Of a DNA stretch of 62,758 bases, positions 27,407 through 36,620 are shown one piece after another (positions within the stretch are counted from its first letter, which is position 1; every line of letters begins with the position of its first letter). The position numbers and the translations under genes are program-made. Origin of the DNA: Bacteroidota bacterium (GTDB lineage: Bacteria; Bacteroidota; Bacteroidia; B-17B0; Aurantibacillaceae); assembly GCA_025362395.1 (NCBI GenBank), contig JANYGK010000079.1:1-62758 (forward strand). The letters are read 5' to 3'. A model generated the notes under the pieces. It had not been told where the DNA came from and searched no databases. It saw only the letters and a program-made list of their open reading frames with translations.

Positions 27407-28858
27407 ATGATATTTAATTCTATAGAATTTATAATTTTTTTTATTGTGGTTACACATTTGTTTTTTATGCTAAAACATAAGTACAGGTGGGCTTTGCTGT
27501 TACTGGCAAGCTGTTTTTTTTACATGTTTTTTAAACCCGTTTATATTTTAATTTTATTCGGAACAATTATTATTGATTATTACGCAGCAATATATATTGA
27601 CAAAAATACCGGGAAGAAAAGAAAGTACTTTTTAGTAATGAGCCTTATAGCTAATATAGGTGTATTGGCTGTTTTTAAATATTATAATTTCTTTATTGAT
27701 AACTTAAACTGGACTTTTCAAATTTTCAATTATAGTTTTTCTTTCCCTTACTTAAACATTTTGCTTCCTATCGGCCTGTCGTTCCACACGTTTCAGGCAA
27801 TGAGCTATACCATTGAAGTATATCGCGGCAACTTTAAGCCCGAAAAGCATTTTGGCATCTATTCTTTATATGTTATGTTTTATCCACAATTGGTGGCAGG
27901 ACCCATTGAACGCCCTCAGCATATTTTACCTCAATTGCATCGGGAACATACGTTTAATTACGCTAACATTTCATCAGGCCTTAAGCTAATGCTATGGGGT
28001 ATGTTTAAAAAAGTAGTAATAGCCGATCGTCTTTCATTATTCGTAAATAAGGTATATGATGATCATGAAAATTATTATGGCATTTCGTTATGGGTGGCTG
28101 CCATTTTTTTTTCATTTCAAATTTATTTTGACTTTAGCGGATACTCGGATATTGCTATAGGAAGTGCTAAAACGATGGGTTTTGATTTAATGCAAAATTT
28201 TAACCGTCCATATTCCTCTCGCAGTATCAGGGAGTTTTGGAGCCGCTGGCATATTTCTTTATCAACCTGGTTCAGAGATTATTTATATATACCGCTTGGC
28301 GGTAATAAAGTAAGCCAAAGCAGATGGATGTTGAATATAATGATTGTATTTATGATCAGTGGTTTTTGGCATGGTGCAAGCTGGACATTTATTATATGGG
28401 GAGCATTACACGGTATTTATCAGCTAATAGGGATTGTAATTGCTAAAAAGAAATTGTTGCCAACAGAAAGGTTTGTTTTTTTTCGAAAAGTAAGCGTGTT
28501 TTTTTTGGTAACAATTGCGTGGATATTTTTTCGCTCAGAAAGCTTTACGCAGGCCTTTTACTTTATAAAGAATCTGTTTGTGAAAATCCCGGAACAGGTA
28601 TCGTTAATTATCAGTAATAAAAGTCTGGAAAGATTGCATCTTTTATATCTTGATCAGACAAGTAAAGACTTCTTTTTAGCGATATTGTTATTGGTATTTG
28701 TTGAGCTTGTTCAATATTCTCAAAAAACAAGAACCATTCCCGAATTAATAGATTCACGTAATAAAGTGACGCGTTGGAGTTTTTATGTTGTGATTCTATA
28801 TTCTTTAATATTTTTGGGTGTTTTCGAAAAAACACAATTTATTTATTTTCAATTTTAA
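27407..28858 (+). CDS. MBOAT-family membrane O-acyltransferase (AlgI/DltB-like)
   Basis: The 483-residue polytopic protein has about ten membrane segments and the MBOAT hallmarks LPIGLSFHTFQAMSY, AGPIERPQHILPQL, FSGYSDIAIG, and the catalytic His in GFWHGASWTF (about residue 321), with another His in ALHGIYQ near 334. It moves an acyl group across the membrane onto an extracytoplasmic glycan, as AlgI does for alginate. The next gene encodes an SGNH-like partner whose ATG overlaps this stop codon, reproducing the AlgI-AlgX/J or DltB-DltD arrangement. Confidence 0.92.
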   Translation: MIFNSIEFIIFFIVVTHLFFMLKHKYRWALLLLASCFFYMFFKPVYILILFGTIIIDYYAAIYIDKNTGKKRKYFLVMSLIANIGVLAVFKYYNFFIDNLNWTFQIFNYSFSFPYLNILLPIGLSFHTFQAMSYTIEVYRGNFKPEKHFGIYSLYVMFYPQLVAGPIERPQHILPQLHREHTFNYANISSGLKLMLWGMFKKVVIADRLSLFVNKVYDDHENYYGISLWVAAIFFSFQIYFDFSGYSDIAIGSAKTMGFDLMQNFNRPYSSRSIREFWSRWHISLSTWFRDYLYIPLGGNKVSQSRWMLNIMIVFMISGFWHGASWTFIIWGALHGIYQLIGIVIAKKKLLPTERFVFFRKVSVFFLVTIAWIFFRSESFTQAFYFIKNLFVKIPEQVSLIISNKSLERLHLLYLDQTSKDFFLAILLLVFVELVQYSQKTRTIPELIDSRNKVTRWSFYVVILYSLIFLGVFEKTQFIYFQF

Positions 28859-29901
28859 TGCTTAAAGAATTAAAAACCCTTTATACTAAAATTTTTATTG
28901 TATCCACACCTTTTATCTTGGTTGTAATATCTTTTATTATCATAGATCCATTTGGGGTCATTCATAATAAAAGTCCTTTATCGGAAACCAGCGGCGATTA
29001 TTTATCTACAGAATTGTATTTGAAAAATAAAAACAGTATCCCGTACAATGCATTCATTTTCGGAAATAGTAAAACTTTGGCTTTTAGAAGCGAAGACTGG
29101 AAAAAAAAGATAAAGGATTCAATAGTTGTATTTAAATATGGGTGTCCCGGTGAGAGCATATACAATATTTACAATAAAATAAAGCTTATAAAAAATAATA
29201 ACGGTAATCTGAAATACGCTTTAATTATTTTAGATGCTGCAATTTTTGCTAATTATAAAAATCAAAGTAAAAGTTATTTGGGCCCTGTTTATAAACACCA
29301 TTGGCTCACATCTAATGAAAGCCGTTTAGATTTTTACGGCACATATTTTAAATTTTATTTAAGTGATTTTAGTTTTATTAAGATGATAGATTACAGCTTG
29401 TTCAAAAAGTACAGGCTTTATATGAAGGGAGTTATTACCAATCGCGAAGCTAATACGAATGTTTTACAAACGGAGAATATAGATACTGTAACAAATGAAT
29501 TTTTTCTTTCAGATCTGGAAAATGAAATTTCAAAAAATGGGTATTCGTCTTATTATGAAAACCATAAAGCAGAATTCATCTTTGAGAAATCAAAAACTCC
29601 TGATAAAGAAGTTGTAATACAAAAAGAAGACATCGAATTTTTAAAAGAAATTAAGCAATTATTTGACAAAGATACTACTGAGTTTAAAATTATTATAGGG
29701 CCTCTTTATACAAAACAAAATTTTCCTGAACCTATAACAATGGTTTTAGATGATATATTTGGTAAAGACAAAGTTTTCAATTTTTCAGGTAACAATCGTA
29801 TTTCGGCTGACTCCGTTAATTATTATGAAAAGTCACATTATCGACCTATAGCAGGAAGTTTAATTTTAGATTCCATTTACAACAAGTATAATCCAAAATA
29901 A
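28858..29901 (+). CDS. SGNH-like extracytoplasmic partner of the MBOAT acyltransferase
   Basis: The ATG at 28858 overlaps the upstream stop; an in-frame start at 28774 would lie inside the MBOAT gene and is rejected. The 347-residue protein has one N-terminal membrane anchor (about 12-30) and then an SGNH-like domain: Ser71 in IFGNSKTL and His327 in EKSHYRPIAG. The usual D-x-x-H is E-x-x-H here. By analogy with AlgX/AlgJ/DltD it would accept the acyl group from the MBOAT protein and place it on the polysaccharide outside the cytoplasm. Similarity is at motif level only. Confidence 0.65.
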   Translation: MLKELKTLYTKIFIVSTPFILVVISFIIIDPFGVIHNKSPLSETSGDYLSTELYLKNKNSIPYNAFIFGNSKTLAFRSEDWKKKIKDSIVVFKYGCPGESIYNIYNKIKLIKNNNGNLKYALIILDAAIFANYKNQSKSYLGPVYKHHWLTSNESRLDFYGTYFKFYLSDFSFIKMIDYSLFKKYRLYMKGVITNREANTNVLQTENIDTVTNEFFLSDLENEISKNGYSSYYENHKAEFIFEKSKTPDKEVVIQKEDIEFLKEIKQLFDKDTTEFKIIIGPLYTKQNFPEPITMVLDDIFGKDKVFNFSGNNRISADSVNYYEKSHYRPIAGSLILDSIYNKYNPK

Positions 29902-29902
29902 G

Positions 29903-31132
29903 CTGGATAAAATTCTATTTATATTAACCAATACCTACCCAAAATCAAATGGGTCAGAGAGTATTTTTTTAAAAGACGAATTGAAAGAAGCGGTAAAATA
30001 TTTTGAAAAAATATACATTATACCGGCTGACACAGGCTTTTTAGGAACTGAAGAAAATGTGCCACATGAAAAAATTACATTTGTCGATTTGGATAATTAT
30101 ACAGCAAAAGATAATAGGTTGGTTACCGCGTGGTTTCGCCTTAACGTGTTATTCAAAACCATTGTGTGTGCTGTTTCTAACAAAAAACTCAATTTTTTGA
30201 GCCCCGGTTCTTTAAGTTATGAATTTGCTTATTTGAAAAAGATCGCTAGCCTGCAATCGAAATTTGAAATTTTTATTGGAAGCCTTGAAAAAAAGAGTTT
30301 TTATGCCTATTCATATTGGTTTGATATCTGGCCATTGATTTTATCCAAAACAAATATCAAAAATAAATTTTCACGTATCATCAGTCGTGCTCATGGATTC
30401 GATATTTTTCCGGAACAGCAGAAACATAAATTTGATCCTTATTTCAATATCAAATATCAAAGTGTTGACCTTCTGAGCAGTGTTTCTTTAAAAGGAAAAT
30501 CGACGTTGGATGCTAAGCTTCACACAACTAAAAATAAAGTCATTCACAGTAATCTTGGGGTTGCCGGGAATGCAGAAACCATTAAACTTGTTGAAAAAGG
30601 TCCTTTACTGATCGTAAGTTGTTCTATTATTACTGAGCTTAAGCGAGTTTTTTTGATCCCTGAAATATTAAAATCCTTAAAAGTGGATTATAAATGGGTT
30701 CATTTTGGAACCGGCTCTGCGGAAGATGTTTCTATAGTGAAAAAAGCGATTGAAAAATGCAAAGTAAATGGGGAGTTAAAAGGATATATATTGAATAGCG
30801 ACCTGATGAAATTTTATAAGGAACATACAGTCAATTTATTTATCAATGTGTCGTCGTCCGAAGGAATTCCTTATTCCATAATGGAAGCCATGGGTTTTGG
30901 TATTCCTTGTATGGCAACCAATGTAGGAGGTAACAGTGAAATAGTAGATCAAAAGAACGGCTTTTTAATTCCCCCGGATTTTGAGCCGGAAGCGGCAGCA
31001 AATTACATCAATGGCTTAAGCCCTGAAGCACAAAACAGCATGCGGGAAAAGGCTTTTGAATGCCGAGAAGAAAAGTTTAATGCAGAAAGAAATTATAAGA
31101 CTTTTTACAGGCTTTTAATCGGTAGCAATTAG
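29903..31132 (+). CDS. Glycosyltransferase family 4, probable CTG start
   Basis: A start at TTG 29981 would remove the first beta strand. The same frame is open upstream and encodes DKILFILTNTYPKSNGSESI, the standard GT4 N-terminus, directly after a CTG at 29903-29905. That CTG is one base after the previous stop and would give 409 residues. The C-terminal donor site has SSSEGIPYSIMEAMGFGIPC and TNVGGNSEIVDQKNGFLI. A single glycosyl transfer in repeat-unit assembly is expected. The domain assignment is firm; the start codon is inferred (ATT at 29912 is an alternative). Confidence 0.82.
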   Translation: MDKILFILTNTYPKSNGSESIFLKDELKEAVKYFEKIYIIPADTGFLGTEENVPHEKITFVDLDNYTAKDNRLVTAWFRLNVLFKTIVCAVSNKKLNFLSPGSLSYEFAYLKKIASLQSKFEIFIGSLEKKSFYAYSYWFDIWPLILSKTNIKNKFSRIISRAHGFDIFPEQQKHKFDPYFNIKYQSVDLLSSVSLKGKSTLDAKLHTTKNKVIHSNLGVAGNAETIKLVEKGPLLIVSCSIITELKRVFLIPEILKSLKVDYKWVHFGTGSAEDVSIVKKAIEKCKVNGELKGYILNSDLMKFYKEHTVNLFINVSSSEGIPYSIMEAMGFGIPCMATNVGGNSEIVDQKNGFLIPPDFEPEAAANYINGLSPEAQNSMREKAFECREEKFNAERNYKTFYRLLIGSN

Positions 31133-31162
31133 TATTTTAGTAGAATATTTAAGAACAAAAAT

Positions 31163-32164
31163 ATGAATGTAGGAATAATAGGATATGGTTACTGGGGCCC
31201 GAACCTGGTTCGTAATTTTTCGATGGTAAACGATTGCACCGTAAAAATGGTGTCTGATTTCAGGCAGGAACGTTTGGCAGTTGTATCTAAAGCATATCCT
31301 ACAGTAAAGGTAACCACTGATCCTGATGCGATTTTACTATCAACGGAAATTGACGCTGTAGTAATTGCCACGCCTGTATTCACGCATTTTTCACTTGCTA
31401 AAAAAGCTTTGGAAAACGGTAAACATGTATTGCTCGAAAAACCAATGACGGCTACTGTTAAAGAAGCGGAAGAGCTCATGACATTGGCTAAGCAAAAAAA
31501 TTTATTGCTCATGGTCGATCACACTTTTTTGTACACCGGTGCTATAAAAAAAATGAAACAACTGATTGATGAAAAAACAATTGGCGACATTCACTATTTT
31601 GATTCGTCACGTATTAACCTGGGTTTGTTTCAGCCCGATGTAAATGTGCTTTGGGATTTGGCACCTCATGATATATCCATGTTGCTTTATCTTGTAAAAG
31701 GAAAACCATACAGTGTTAATGCTACCGGAATTTCCCACACTAAAAACGGAATAGAAAATATAGCATATCTTACTGTCAACTACTCAAACGATTTTATTGC
31801 ACACTTTAGTTGCTCCTGGACTTCCCCCGTTAAATTAAGAACTTTGTTAATTGGCGGCGATAAAAAAATGTTATTGTTTAACGACTTAGAACCTACAGAG
31901 AAAATTAAGATCTACGACACCGGTTATAATTATAAAACAGATGAAGAAAAAAAGCAATTGCTTGTTGATTATAGGACAGGTGATGTATTTATCCCTAAAT
32001 TAAATACAGCAGAAGCTTTACTAGGCATGGCAACTGATTTTGTAAGCTCTATACAAAACAAAACAGAACCGCTATCAACCGCGAGCTTAGGCTTAGAGGT
32101 AATAAAAATATTGGAAGCATCGCAAGCTTCAATAAAAAATAACGGTAAGGAAATAATACTTTAA
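31163..32164 (+). CDS. Gfo/Idh/MocA sugar-nucleotide 3-dehydrogenase (WlbA/WbpB-like)
   Basis: This 333-residue Rossmann oxidoreductase has VGIIGYGYWGPNLVRNF for NAD(P) binding and HVLLEKPMT, the EKP motif with catalytic Lys. The set of this gene, an N-acetyltransferase and a DegT aminotransferase in a row is the WlbA-WlbB-WlbC (WbpB-D-E) cassette: C3 oxidation, C3 transamination and N-acetylation of UDP-GlcNAc(A). The product would be a 2,3-diacetamido sugar, the kind of substrate known to receive the acetamidino group in Pseudomonas. The UDP-GlcNAc 6-dehydrogenase (WbpA) is not in the window. Confidence 0.85.
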   Translation: MNVGIIGYGYWGPNLVRNFSMVNDCTVKMVSDFRQERLAVVSKAYPTVKVTTDPDAILLSTEIDAVVIATPVFTHFSLAKKALENGKHVLLEKPMTATVKEAEELMTLAKQKNLLLMVDHTFLYTGAIKKMKQLIDEKTIGDIHYFDSSRINLGLFQPDVNVLWDLAPHDISMLLYLVKGKPYSVNATGISHTKNGIENIAYLTVNYSNDFIAHFSCSWTSPVKLRTLLIGGDKKMLLFNDLEPTEKIKIYDTGYNYKTDEEKKQLLVDYRTGDVFIPKLNTAEALLGMATDFVSSIQNKTEPLSTASLGLEVIKILEASQASIKNNGKEIIL

Positions 32165-32655
32165 TGAAAATAGTTACAGTTGATGAGCCGCGTAAAACAC
32201 TTAACAATGTTAAGATGGGCGAAGGCGTTAAAATTTTTAATTTCGTTAATGCTTATGGATGTTCAATTGATGACAATTCAAAAGTAGGAGCTTTTGTAGA
32301 AATTCAAAAAGGTGCTACCATAGGTAAAAATTGTAAAATCTCTTCTCATACTTTTATTTGTGAAGGAGTTCATATAGAAGATAATTGCTTTATAGGACAC
32401 GGCGTCATGTTTACAAACGATTTATTTCCACGGGCAACAAACCCCGATGGTTCGCCACAAACAGATGCTGATTGGAGCATGGTTGAAACGTTTGTAAAAA
32501 AAGGGGCTTCTATAGGAAGCAATGCTACTATATTGTGTGGTATTACCATTGGTGAAAATGCACTGATTGGTGCAGGCTCAATGGTTACTAAAAATGTTCC
32601 CGCTAATACTGTGGTCGCCGGAAACCCCGCAAAAATTATTAAAACTTTAAAGTAA
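32164..32655 (+). CDS. Hexapeptide sugar N-acetyltransferase (WlbB/WbpD-like)
   Basis: This 163-residue left-handed beta-helix protein has repeated hexapeptides (VGAFVEIQKGATIGKNCKIS, IGENALIGAGSMVTKNVPAN) and the stretch GHGVMFTNDLFPRATNPDGS, diagnostic for the WbpD/WlbB group (also QdtC/FdtC). It would N-acetylate the 3-amino group made by the following aminotransferase. It overlaps the dehydrogenase gene by one base, as in the Bordetella and Pseudomonas cassettes. Confidence 0.87.
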   Translation: MKIVTVDEPRKTLNNVKMGEGVKIFNFVNAYGCSIDDNSKVGAFVEIQKGATIGKNCKISSHTFICEGVHIEDNCFIGHGVMFTNDLFPRATNPDGSPQTDADWSMVETFVKKGASIGSNATILCGITIGENALIGAGSMVTKNVPANTVVAGNPAKIIKTLK

Positions 32656-32662
32656 TAATACT

Positions 32663-33763
32663 ATGAATAATAAAATTGGATGCCTCGATCTTAAAGGTCA
32701 GCATGAACAGGTAAAAAAAGAAATTTTTGAAGCCTTTGAAAAAGTTTACGAAAAAACAGCTTTTTCAGGAGGACCCTTTGTAGAGGAATTTGAAAAGAAA
32801 TTTGCCGGTTACATCGGTTCAAATTATGCTATAGGTGTAAGTAACGGTACAATTGCCTTGCATCTGGCAATGTTGGCTTTAGGCATAAAAGAAGGTGATG
32901 AAGTAATTATTCCTGCCAACACTTTTATAGCAACAGCCTGGGGTGTATCACATGCTAATGCAACTCCTGTTTTTGTAGATTGCGATAAAGATACCTGGGA
33001 AATTGATGCCACTAAAATTGAAGCTGCCATTACCTCAAAAACAAAGGCTGTAATAGGTGTTCATTTATATGGGCAGCCTTTTGATGTAGATGCGGTAAAA
33101 GCAATTTGCGATAAACATAATTTATTTTTGGTGGAAGATGCTGCTCAGGCACAGGGCACTCGTTATAAAGGAAAAACGGTTGGCGTGTTTGGTGAAATGG
33201 CGTGTTATAGCTTTTACCCCGGAAAAAATTTAGGTGCCTGCGGTGAAGCAGGAGGCTTAACAACCAATAACGAAGCGTATGTAAAAAAAATACAGTCATT
33301 ACGAAACCATGGAAGTACAGTTCGGTATTACCATGATGAAATAGGTTATAATTACCGCATGGGTGGTTTAGAAGGAGCCTCTCTTTCGGTTAAATTAAAC
33401 TATTTGGAAGGGTGGAATAACAGGAGAAGAGAAATCTCAAAAATGTATCAGAAACAAATTACAAATCCTAAAATTAAAATGCAGCAAACGCCTGAATGGG
33501 CAGACGGCATCTATCATTTATTTGTTATTACAACGCCTGAAAAAGAACTGTTTGTTAAACATTTAGATGAACACGGAATTTCTGCGGCGTATCATTATCC
33601 TGTACCTTGTCATTTACAAAAAGCGTATGCGCATTTAAACTATAAGGCAGGTGATTTCCCTAATGCAGAATACCTTGCGGCACATTGCGTAAGCTTACCA
33701 ATGTATGCGGAATTGACCAACGAGCAGGTAGAAATCGTTATTAAAGCCGTTAACTCATTTTAA
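32663..33763 (+). CDS. DegT/DnrJ/EryC1 sugar aminotransferase (WlbC/WbpE-like)
   Basis: The 366-residue PLP enzyme has VSNGTIALHLAMLALGI, VEDAAQAQGTRYKGK and the PLP lysine in CYSFYPGKNLGACGEAGG. The YPGKNLGA form is typical of 3-aminotransferases such as WbpE and QdtB/FdtB rather than 4-aminotransferases. It completes the three-gene cassette with the oxidoreductase and N-acetyltransferase immediately upstream, transferring an amino group (from glutamate) to the 3-keto sugar. One of three DegT enzymes in the cluster. Confidence 0.88.
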   Translation: MNNKIGCLDLKGQHEQVKKEIFEAFEKVYEKTAFSGGPFVEEFEKKFAGYIGSNYAIGVSNGTIALHLAMLALGIKEGDEVIIPANTFIATAWGVSHANATPVFVDCDKDTWEIDATKIEAAITSKTKAVIGVHLYGQPFDVDAVKAICDKHNLFLVEDAAQAQGTRYKGKTVGVFGEMACYSFYPGKNLGACGEAGGLTTNNEAYVKKIQSLRNHGSTVRYYHDEIGYNYRMGGLEGASLSVKLNYLEGWNNRRREISKMYQKQITNPKIKMQQTPEWADGIYHLFVITTPEKELFVKHLDEHGISAAYHYPVPCHLQKAYAHLNYKAGDFPNAEYLAAHCVSLPMYAELTNEQVEIVIKAVNSF

Positions 33764-34702
33764 GTGAAAAATCCGGAATATATATTTATAGGTGGAACCT
33801 ATAGGGGATATAAATTATTAGAGGCTTTGTTACTCAATAACTACATACCCTCTTACTTGGTAGTATTGAAAGAAGACGATCATGAAGTCGATAAATATTC
33901 AAATAATATTATTCAGCTTGCAACAGCAAAGAATATAAATTATAGTGTAAAGAAAAAATTAAATTCAATTGATTTTGAAATTATAAAAAGCCGGGAATTT
34001 GACTTTGCTTTAGTTTGTGGTTGGAGAACCATCATACCGGACGAATTAAATAAACAGTTTCGAATGGGAATGCTGGCAGCCCACGATTCGCTTCTGCCAA
34101 AATACAGAGGGTTTTCCCCTTTAAACTGGGCGATAATAAATGGCGAAAAAGAAACTGGTGTGACCTTGTTTCGGATTAATGAAGGAGAAGTTGATTCCGG
34201 TGATATTATAGAACAAGAAAAAGTGACTATTGAAAGTCTGGAATATGCTATTGATGTTTATGAAAAAGTTACACAGGCTACCATTAGTGTGCATTTGAAA
34301 TTTTTGACTGATTTTAAGAACGGGACTTTAAATTTTAGTAAGCAACTAGAGAGCGAAGCTACTTATACTTGTAAACGCAGCCCGGCAGATGGTAAGGTGA
34401 ATTGGAATAAAAGCTCGGAGGAAATATTTAATTTTATCCGTGCTTTGGCACATCCTTATCCGGGTGCTTTTTGTGAATACGGTGGTAAGAAGTATCATAT
34501 AAGAAAGGCGGCATTAGGAAAAAATAATTCAAAAAAATATTCCGGTAAAATAGTTGGAAGAGTAATATCCGTACAACCGGATTATATTGAAGTAATGTGT
34601 GGAGAAGGTACTATAAATATTACGCAATGGGAGGATAAAGAGAATGGCATCGTCGAATCACCGTCTGTTCTTGTTAAATCAATTGTAGCAACATTATTAT
34701 GA
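33764..34702 (+). CDS. Sugar N-formyltransferase (ArnA/FMT-type domain)
   Basis: This 312-residue protein starts at GTG directly after the previous stop. It has the formyltransferase core AAHDSLLPKYRGFSPLNW with His107 and GEVDSGDI with Asp144, plus a C-terminal domain (RSPADGKVNWNKSSEEIFNF, AHPYPGAF) like ArnA/FMT. It would formylate an amino sugar with N10-formyltetrahydrofolate. The catalytic triad Asn of ArnA/FMT (two residues before His) is Ala105 here, so activity or mechanism needs thought. The following GT2, SDR and aminotransferase genes resemble a dispersed Arn-like pathway. Confidence 0.82.
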   Translation: MKNPEYIFIGGTYRGYKLLEALLLNNYIPSYLVVLKEDDHEVDKYSNNIIQLATAKNINYSVKKKLNSIDFEIIKSREFDFALVCGWRTIIPDELNKQFRMGMLAAHDSLLPKYRGFSPLNWAIINGEKETGVTLFRINEGEVDSGDIIEQEKVTIESLEYAIDVYEKVTQATISVHLKFLTDFKNGTLNFSKQLESEATYTCKRSPADGKVNWNKSSEEIFNFIRALAHPYPGAFCEYGGKKYHIRKAALGKNNSKKYSGKIVGRVISVQPDYIEVMCGEGTINITQWEDKENGIVESPSVLVKSIVATLL

Positions 34703-35640
34703 ACTTATTCCGTTTAAGCGTTATCATACCCTTTCTGAATGAAGAAGAGAACATTCCATCGTTAACGGATGCCTTAAATGAATTCTTTACAAGAAAAAAA
34801 GAATTTTCAGCTGAAGTGATCTTTGTGAATGATGGTTCAACAGATCGTTCTGTGGAGGTGCTAAAGCAACAAAATCATTCCGCCTATGCCTGTAAGATTA
34901 TTTCATTTTCTAAAAACTTCGGTTCTCATGCGGCTTTGAGAGCAGGCATTTTAAATGCGTCCGGCGATTATATTACCTTTATGTATGCCGATCTACAGGA
35001 TCCGTTGGAGCTCATCGATCAAATGTACCAATCTATTAATGTTGGTAATAAAGATATTGTATGGGCAACAAGAAACAGTACCGAAAGCAGCTTTGCAGAG
35101 TCTACTTTTTCTAAACTCTATTCAGGGCTTATGAAAAAATACGTGTCAACAGCCTATCCTTCAAAAGGATTTGATATTGTTATGTTTTCAAAAAAAGTAG
35201 CGGTCCTGCTCAATAATAATATTGAAAATAATTCCTCTATATTTTTGCAGATTCTTACTTTAGGCTTTAAGCAGGATTTTATATTTTATGATAAGCTCCC
35301 GCGTACTAAAGGAAAGTCGAAGTGGACCTTAAGCAAAAAAATAAAACTATTTATTGACTCGTTCATTGCCTTTTCTTATGCGCCTATCAGGTTTGTTACA
35401 GCGGTAGGCATATTTTTATTTATATTGGGAATATTATTTTCTGCTTATCTTGTAACCAGAAAAATAGTTTATAACGATCTTGAGTCCGGTTGGCCTATGC
35501 TTATCTCCATTTTAATGTTGGGGTTTGGGATCACAAATATCTCTCTGGGAATTATTGCCGAATACTTATGGCGAACGCTTGACAGTTCAAGGAAAAGGCC
35601 TGTCTTTATTATTGATGAAATAACTGATTATAAAAAATAA
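34699..35640 (+). CDS. GT2 polyprenyl-phosphate glycosyltransferase (ArnC/GtrB/DPM1-like)
   Basis: The 313-residue protein has a GT-A domain (SVIIPFLNEEENIPSL, FVNDGSTDRS, SFSKNFGSHAALRAGI, MYADLQDP) and two C-terminal transmembrane helices (about 235-255 and 268-290). This is the architecture of enzymes that load a sugar onto undecaprenyl phosphate for periplasmic transfer. Two usual acidic positions differ: VND replaces VDD and YAD replaces DAD. It overlaps the formyltransferase gene by four bases, so a formylated amino sugar is a plausible donor, as in the ArnA-ArnC route. Confidence 0.83.
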   Translation: MNLFRLSVIIPFLNEEENIPSLTDALNEFFTRKKEFSAEVIFVNDGSTDRSVEVLKQQNHSAYACKIISFSKNFGSHAALRAGILNASGDYITFMYADLQDPLELIDQMYQSINVGNKDIVWATRNSTESSFAESTFSKLYSGLMKKYVSTAYPSKGFDIVMFSKKVAVLLNNNIENNSSIFLQILTLGFKQDFIFYDKLPRTKGKSKWTLSKKIKLFIDSFIAFSYAPIRFVTAVGIFLFILGILFSAYLVTRKIVYNDLESGWPMLISILMLGFGITNISLGIIAEYLWRTLDSSRKRPVFIIDEITDYKK

Positions 35641-36620
35641 TGGATAATAAAATAAAAAACTCAATCATTTTTGTAACCGGTGGCGCCGGCTTTATAGGAT
35701 CTTACGTTATAGAAGAACTATTAACACATGAGCCGAAAAAAATCGTGATACTCGATAACTTTATAAGAGGAAGTCATGAAAACATGAAGAATTTTAAAGA
35801 TCATCCTGCTATAAAATTAGTGGAAGGTGATATTCGAAATTCAGAAGTATTAGAACAATGCGTAGAAGGTTCTGATTTTGTTTTTCATATGGCAGCCTTA
35901 AGAATTAATGCTTGTGCGGCCAGTCCGCAAGAAGGATTTGAAGTAATGTTACAGGCAACCTTTAATCTTGCTAACTTATGTGTAAAACATAAAGTAAAAA
36001 AAGTTATTTATTCCTCTACGGCATCTGTATATGGCCTTGCTCAACATTTCCCCACACCTGAAACAGATAACCCATATAACAATCAAACATTTTACGGCGG
36101 TGCAAAAGTTTGGGGTGAACAATTATTTCGATCATACAAATTTATGTACGGGCTTGATTATATAGCGCTTCGGTATTTTAATGTATACGGCCCTAATATG
36201 GACACTGACGGGAAATATACTGAAGTAATGATAAAATGGCTCGATTGTGTAAGAGATAATAAGCAACCTGCAATTTTTGGTGATGGAACCGACAGTATGG
36301 ATTTTGTGCATGTTAAAGATGTAGCGCACGCTAATGTTTTAGCGTTGTTAAGTGATGTAAGTGATGAAGCGTTTAATGTAGGTGACCGGGTGGAGACAAA
36401 CTTAAAACAAATGTTAGACACGCTTCTTCATGTAAATCATTCAAAGCAGGAACCAATTTATAAAGAAGCAAATTCAATTAATCCTGTAAGCAGGAGATTG
36501 GCTGATATTTCTAAAGCCGGTAAATTATTGGGATATAAACCAACTATTTCTCTTGAGCAAGGCTTAAAAGGATTGTCAGAATGGTATTTTGAAAAACAGA
36601 AACAAACTCATAAAATATGA
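35640..36620 (+). CDS. NAD-dependent nucleotide-sugar epimerase/4,6-dehydratase
   Basis: The 326-residue extended SDR has VTGGAGFIGSYVIEEL for NAD binding, YSSTASVYGLAQHF, and YGGAK as the Tyr-x-x-x-Lys pair, followed by LRYFNVYGPNMDTDGKYTEV. It would act on UDP- or dTDP-linked sugars. Sitting directly before a DegT aminotransferase, it may generate the 4-keto-6-deoxy (or epimerised) sugar that is then aminated and formylated. Overlaps both neighbours by one to four bases. Confidence 0.84.
   Translation: MDNKIKNSIIFVTGGAGFIGSYVIEELLTHEPKKIVILDNFIRGSHENMKNFKDHPAIKLVEGDIRNSEVLEQCVEGSDFVFHMAALRINACAASPQEGFEVMLQATFNLANLCVKHKVKKVIYSSTASVYGLAQHFPTPETDNPYNNQTFYGGAKVWGEQLFRSYKFMYGLDYIALRYFNVYGPNMDTDGKYTEVMIKWLDCVRDNKQPAIFGDGTDSMDFVHVKDVAHANVLALLSDVSDEAFNVGDRVETNLKQMLDTLLHVNHSKQEPIYKEANSINPVSRRLADISKAGKLLGYKPTISLEQGLKGLSEWYFEKQKQTHKI

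Noticed and set aside
29981-31132. Glycosyltransferase starting at TTG 29981
   Set aside because: This start cuts off the first GT4 strand, which is encoded in frame immediately upstream.
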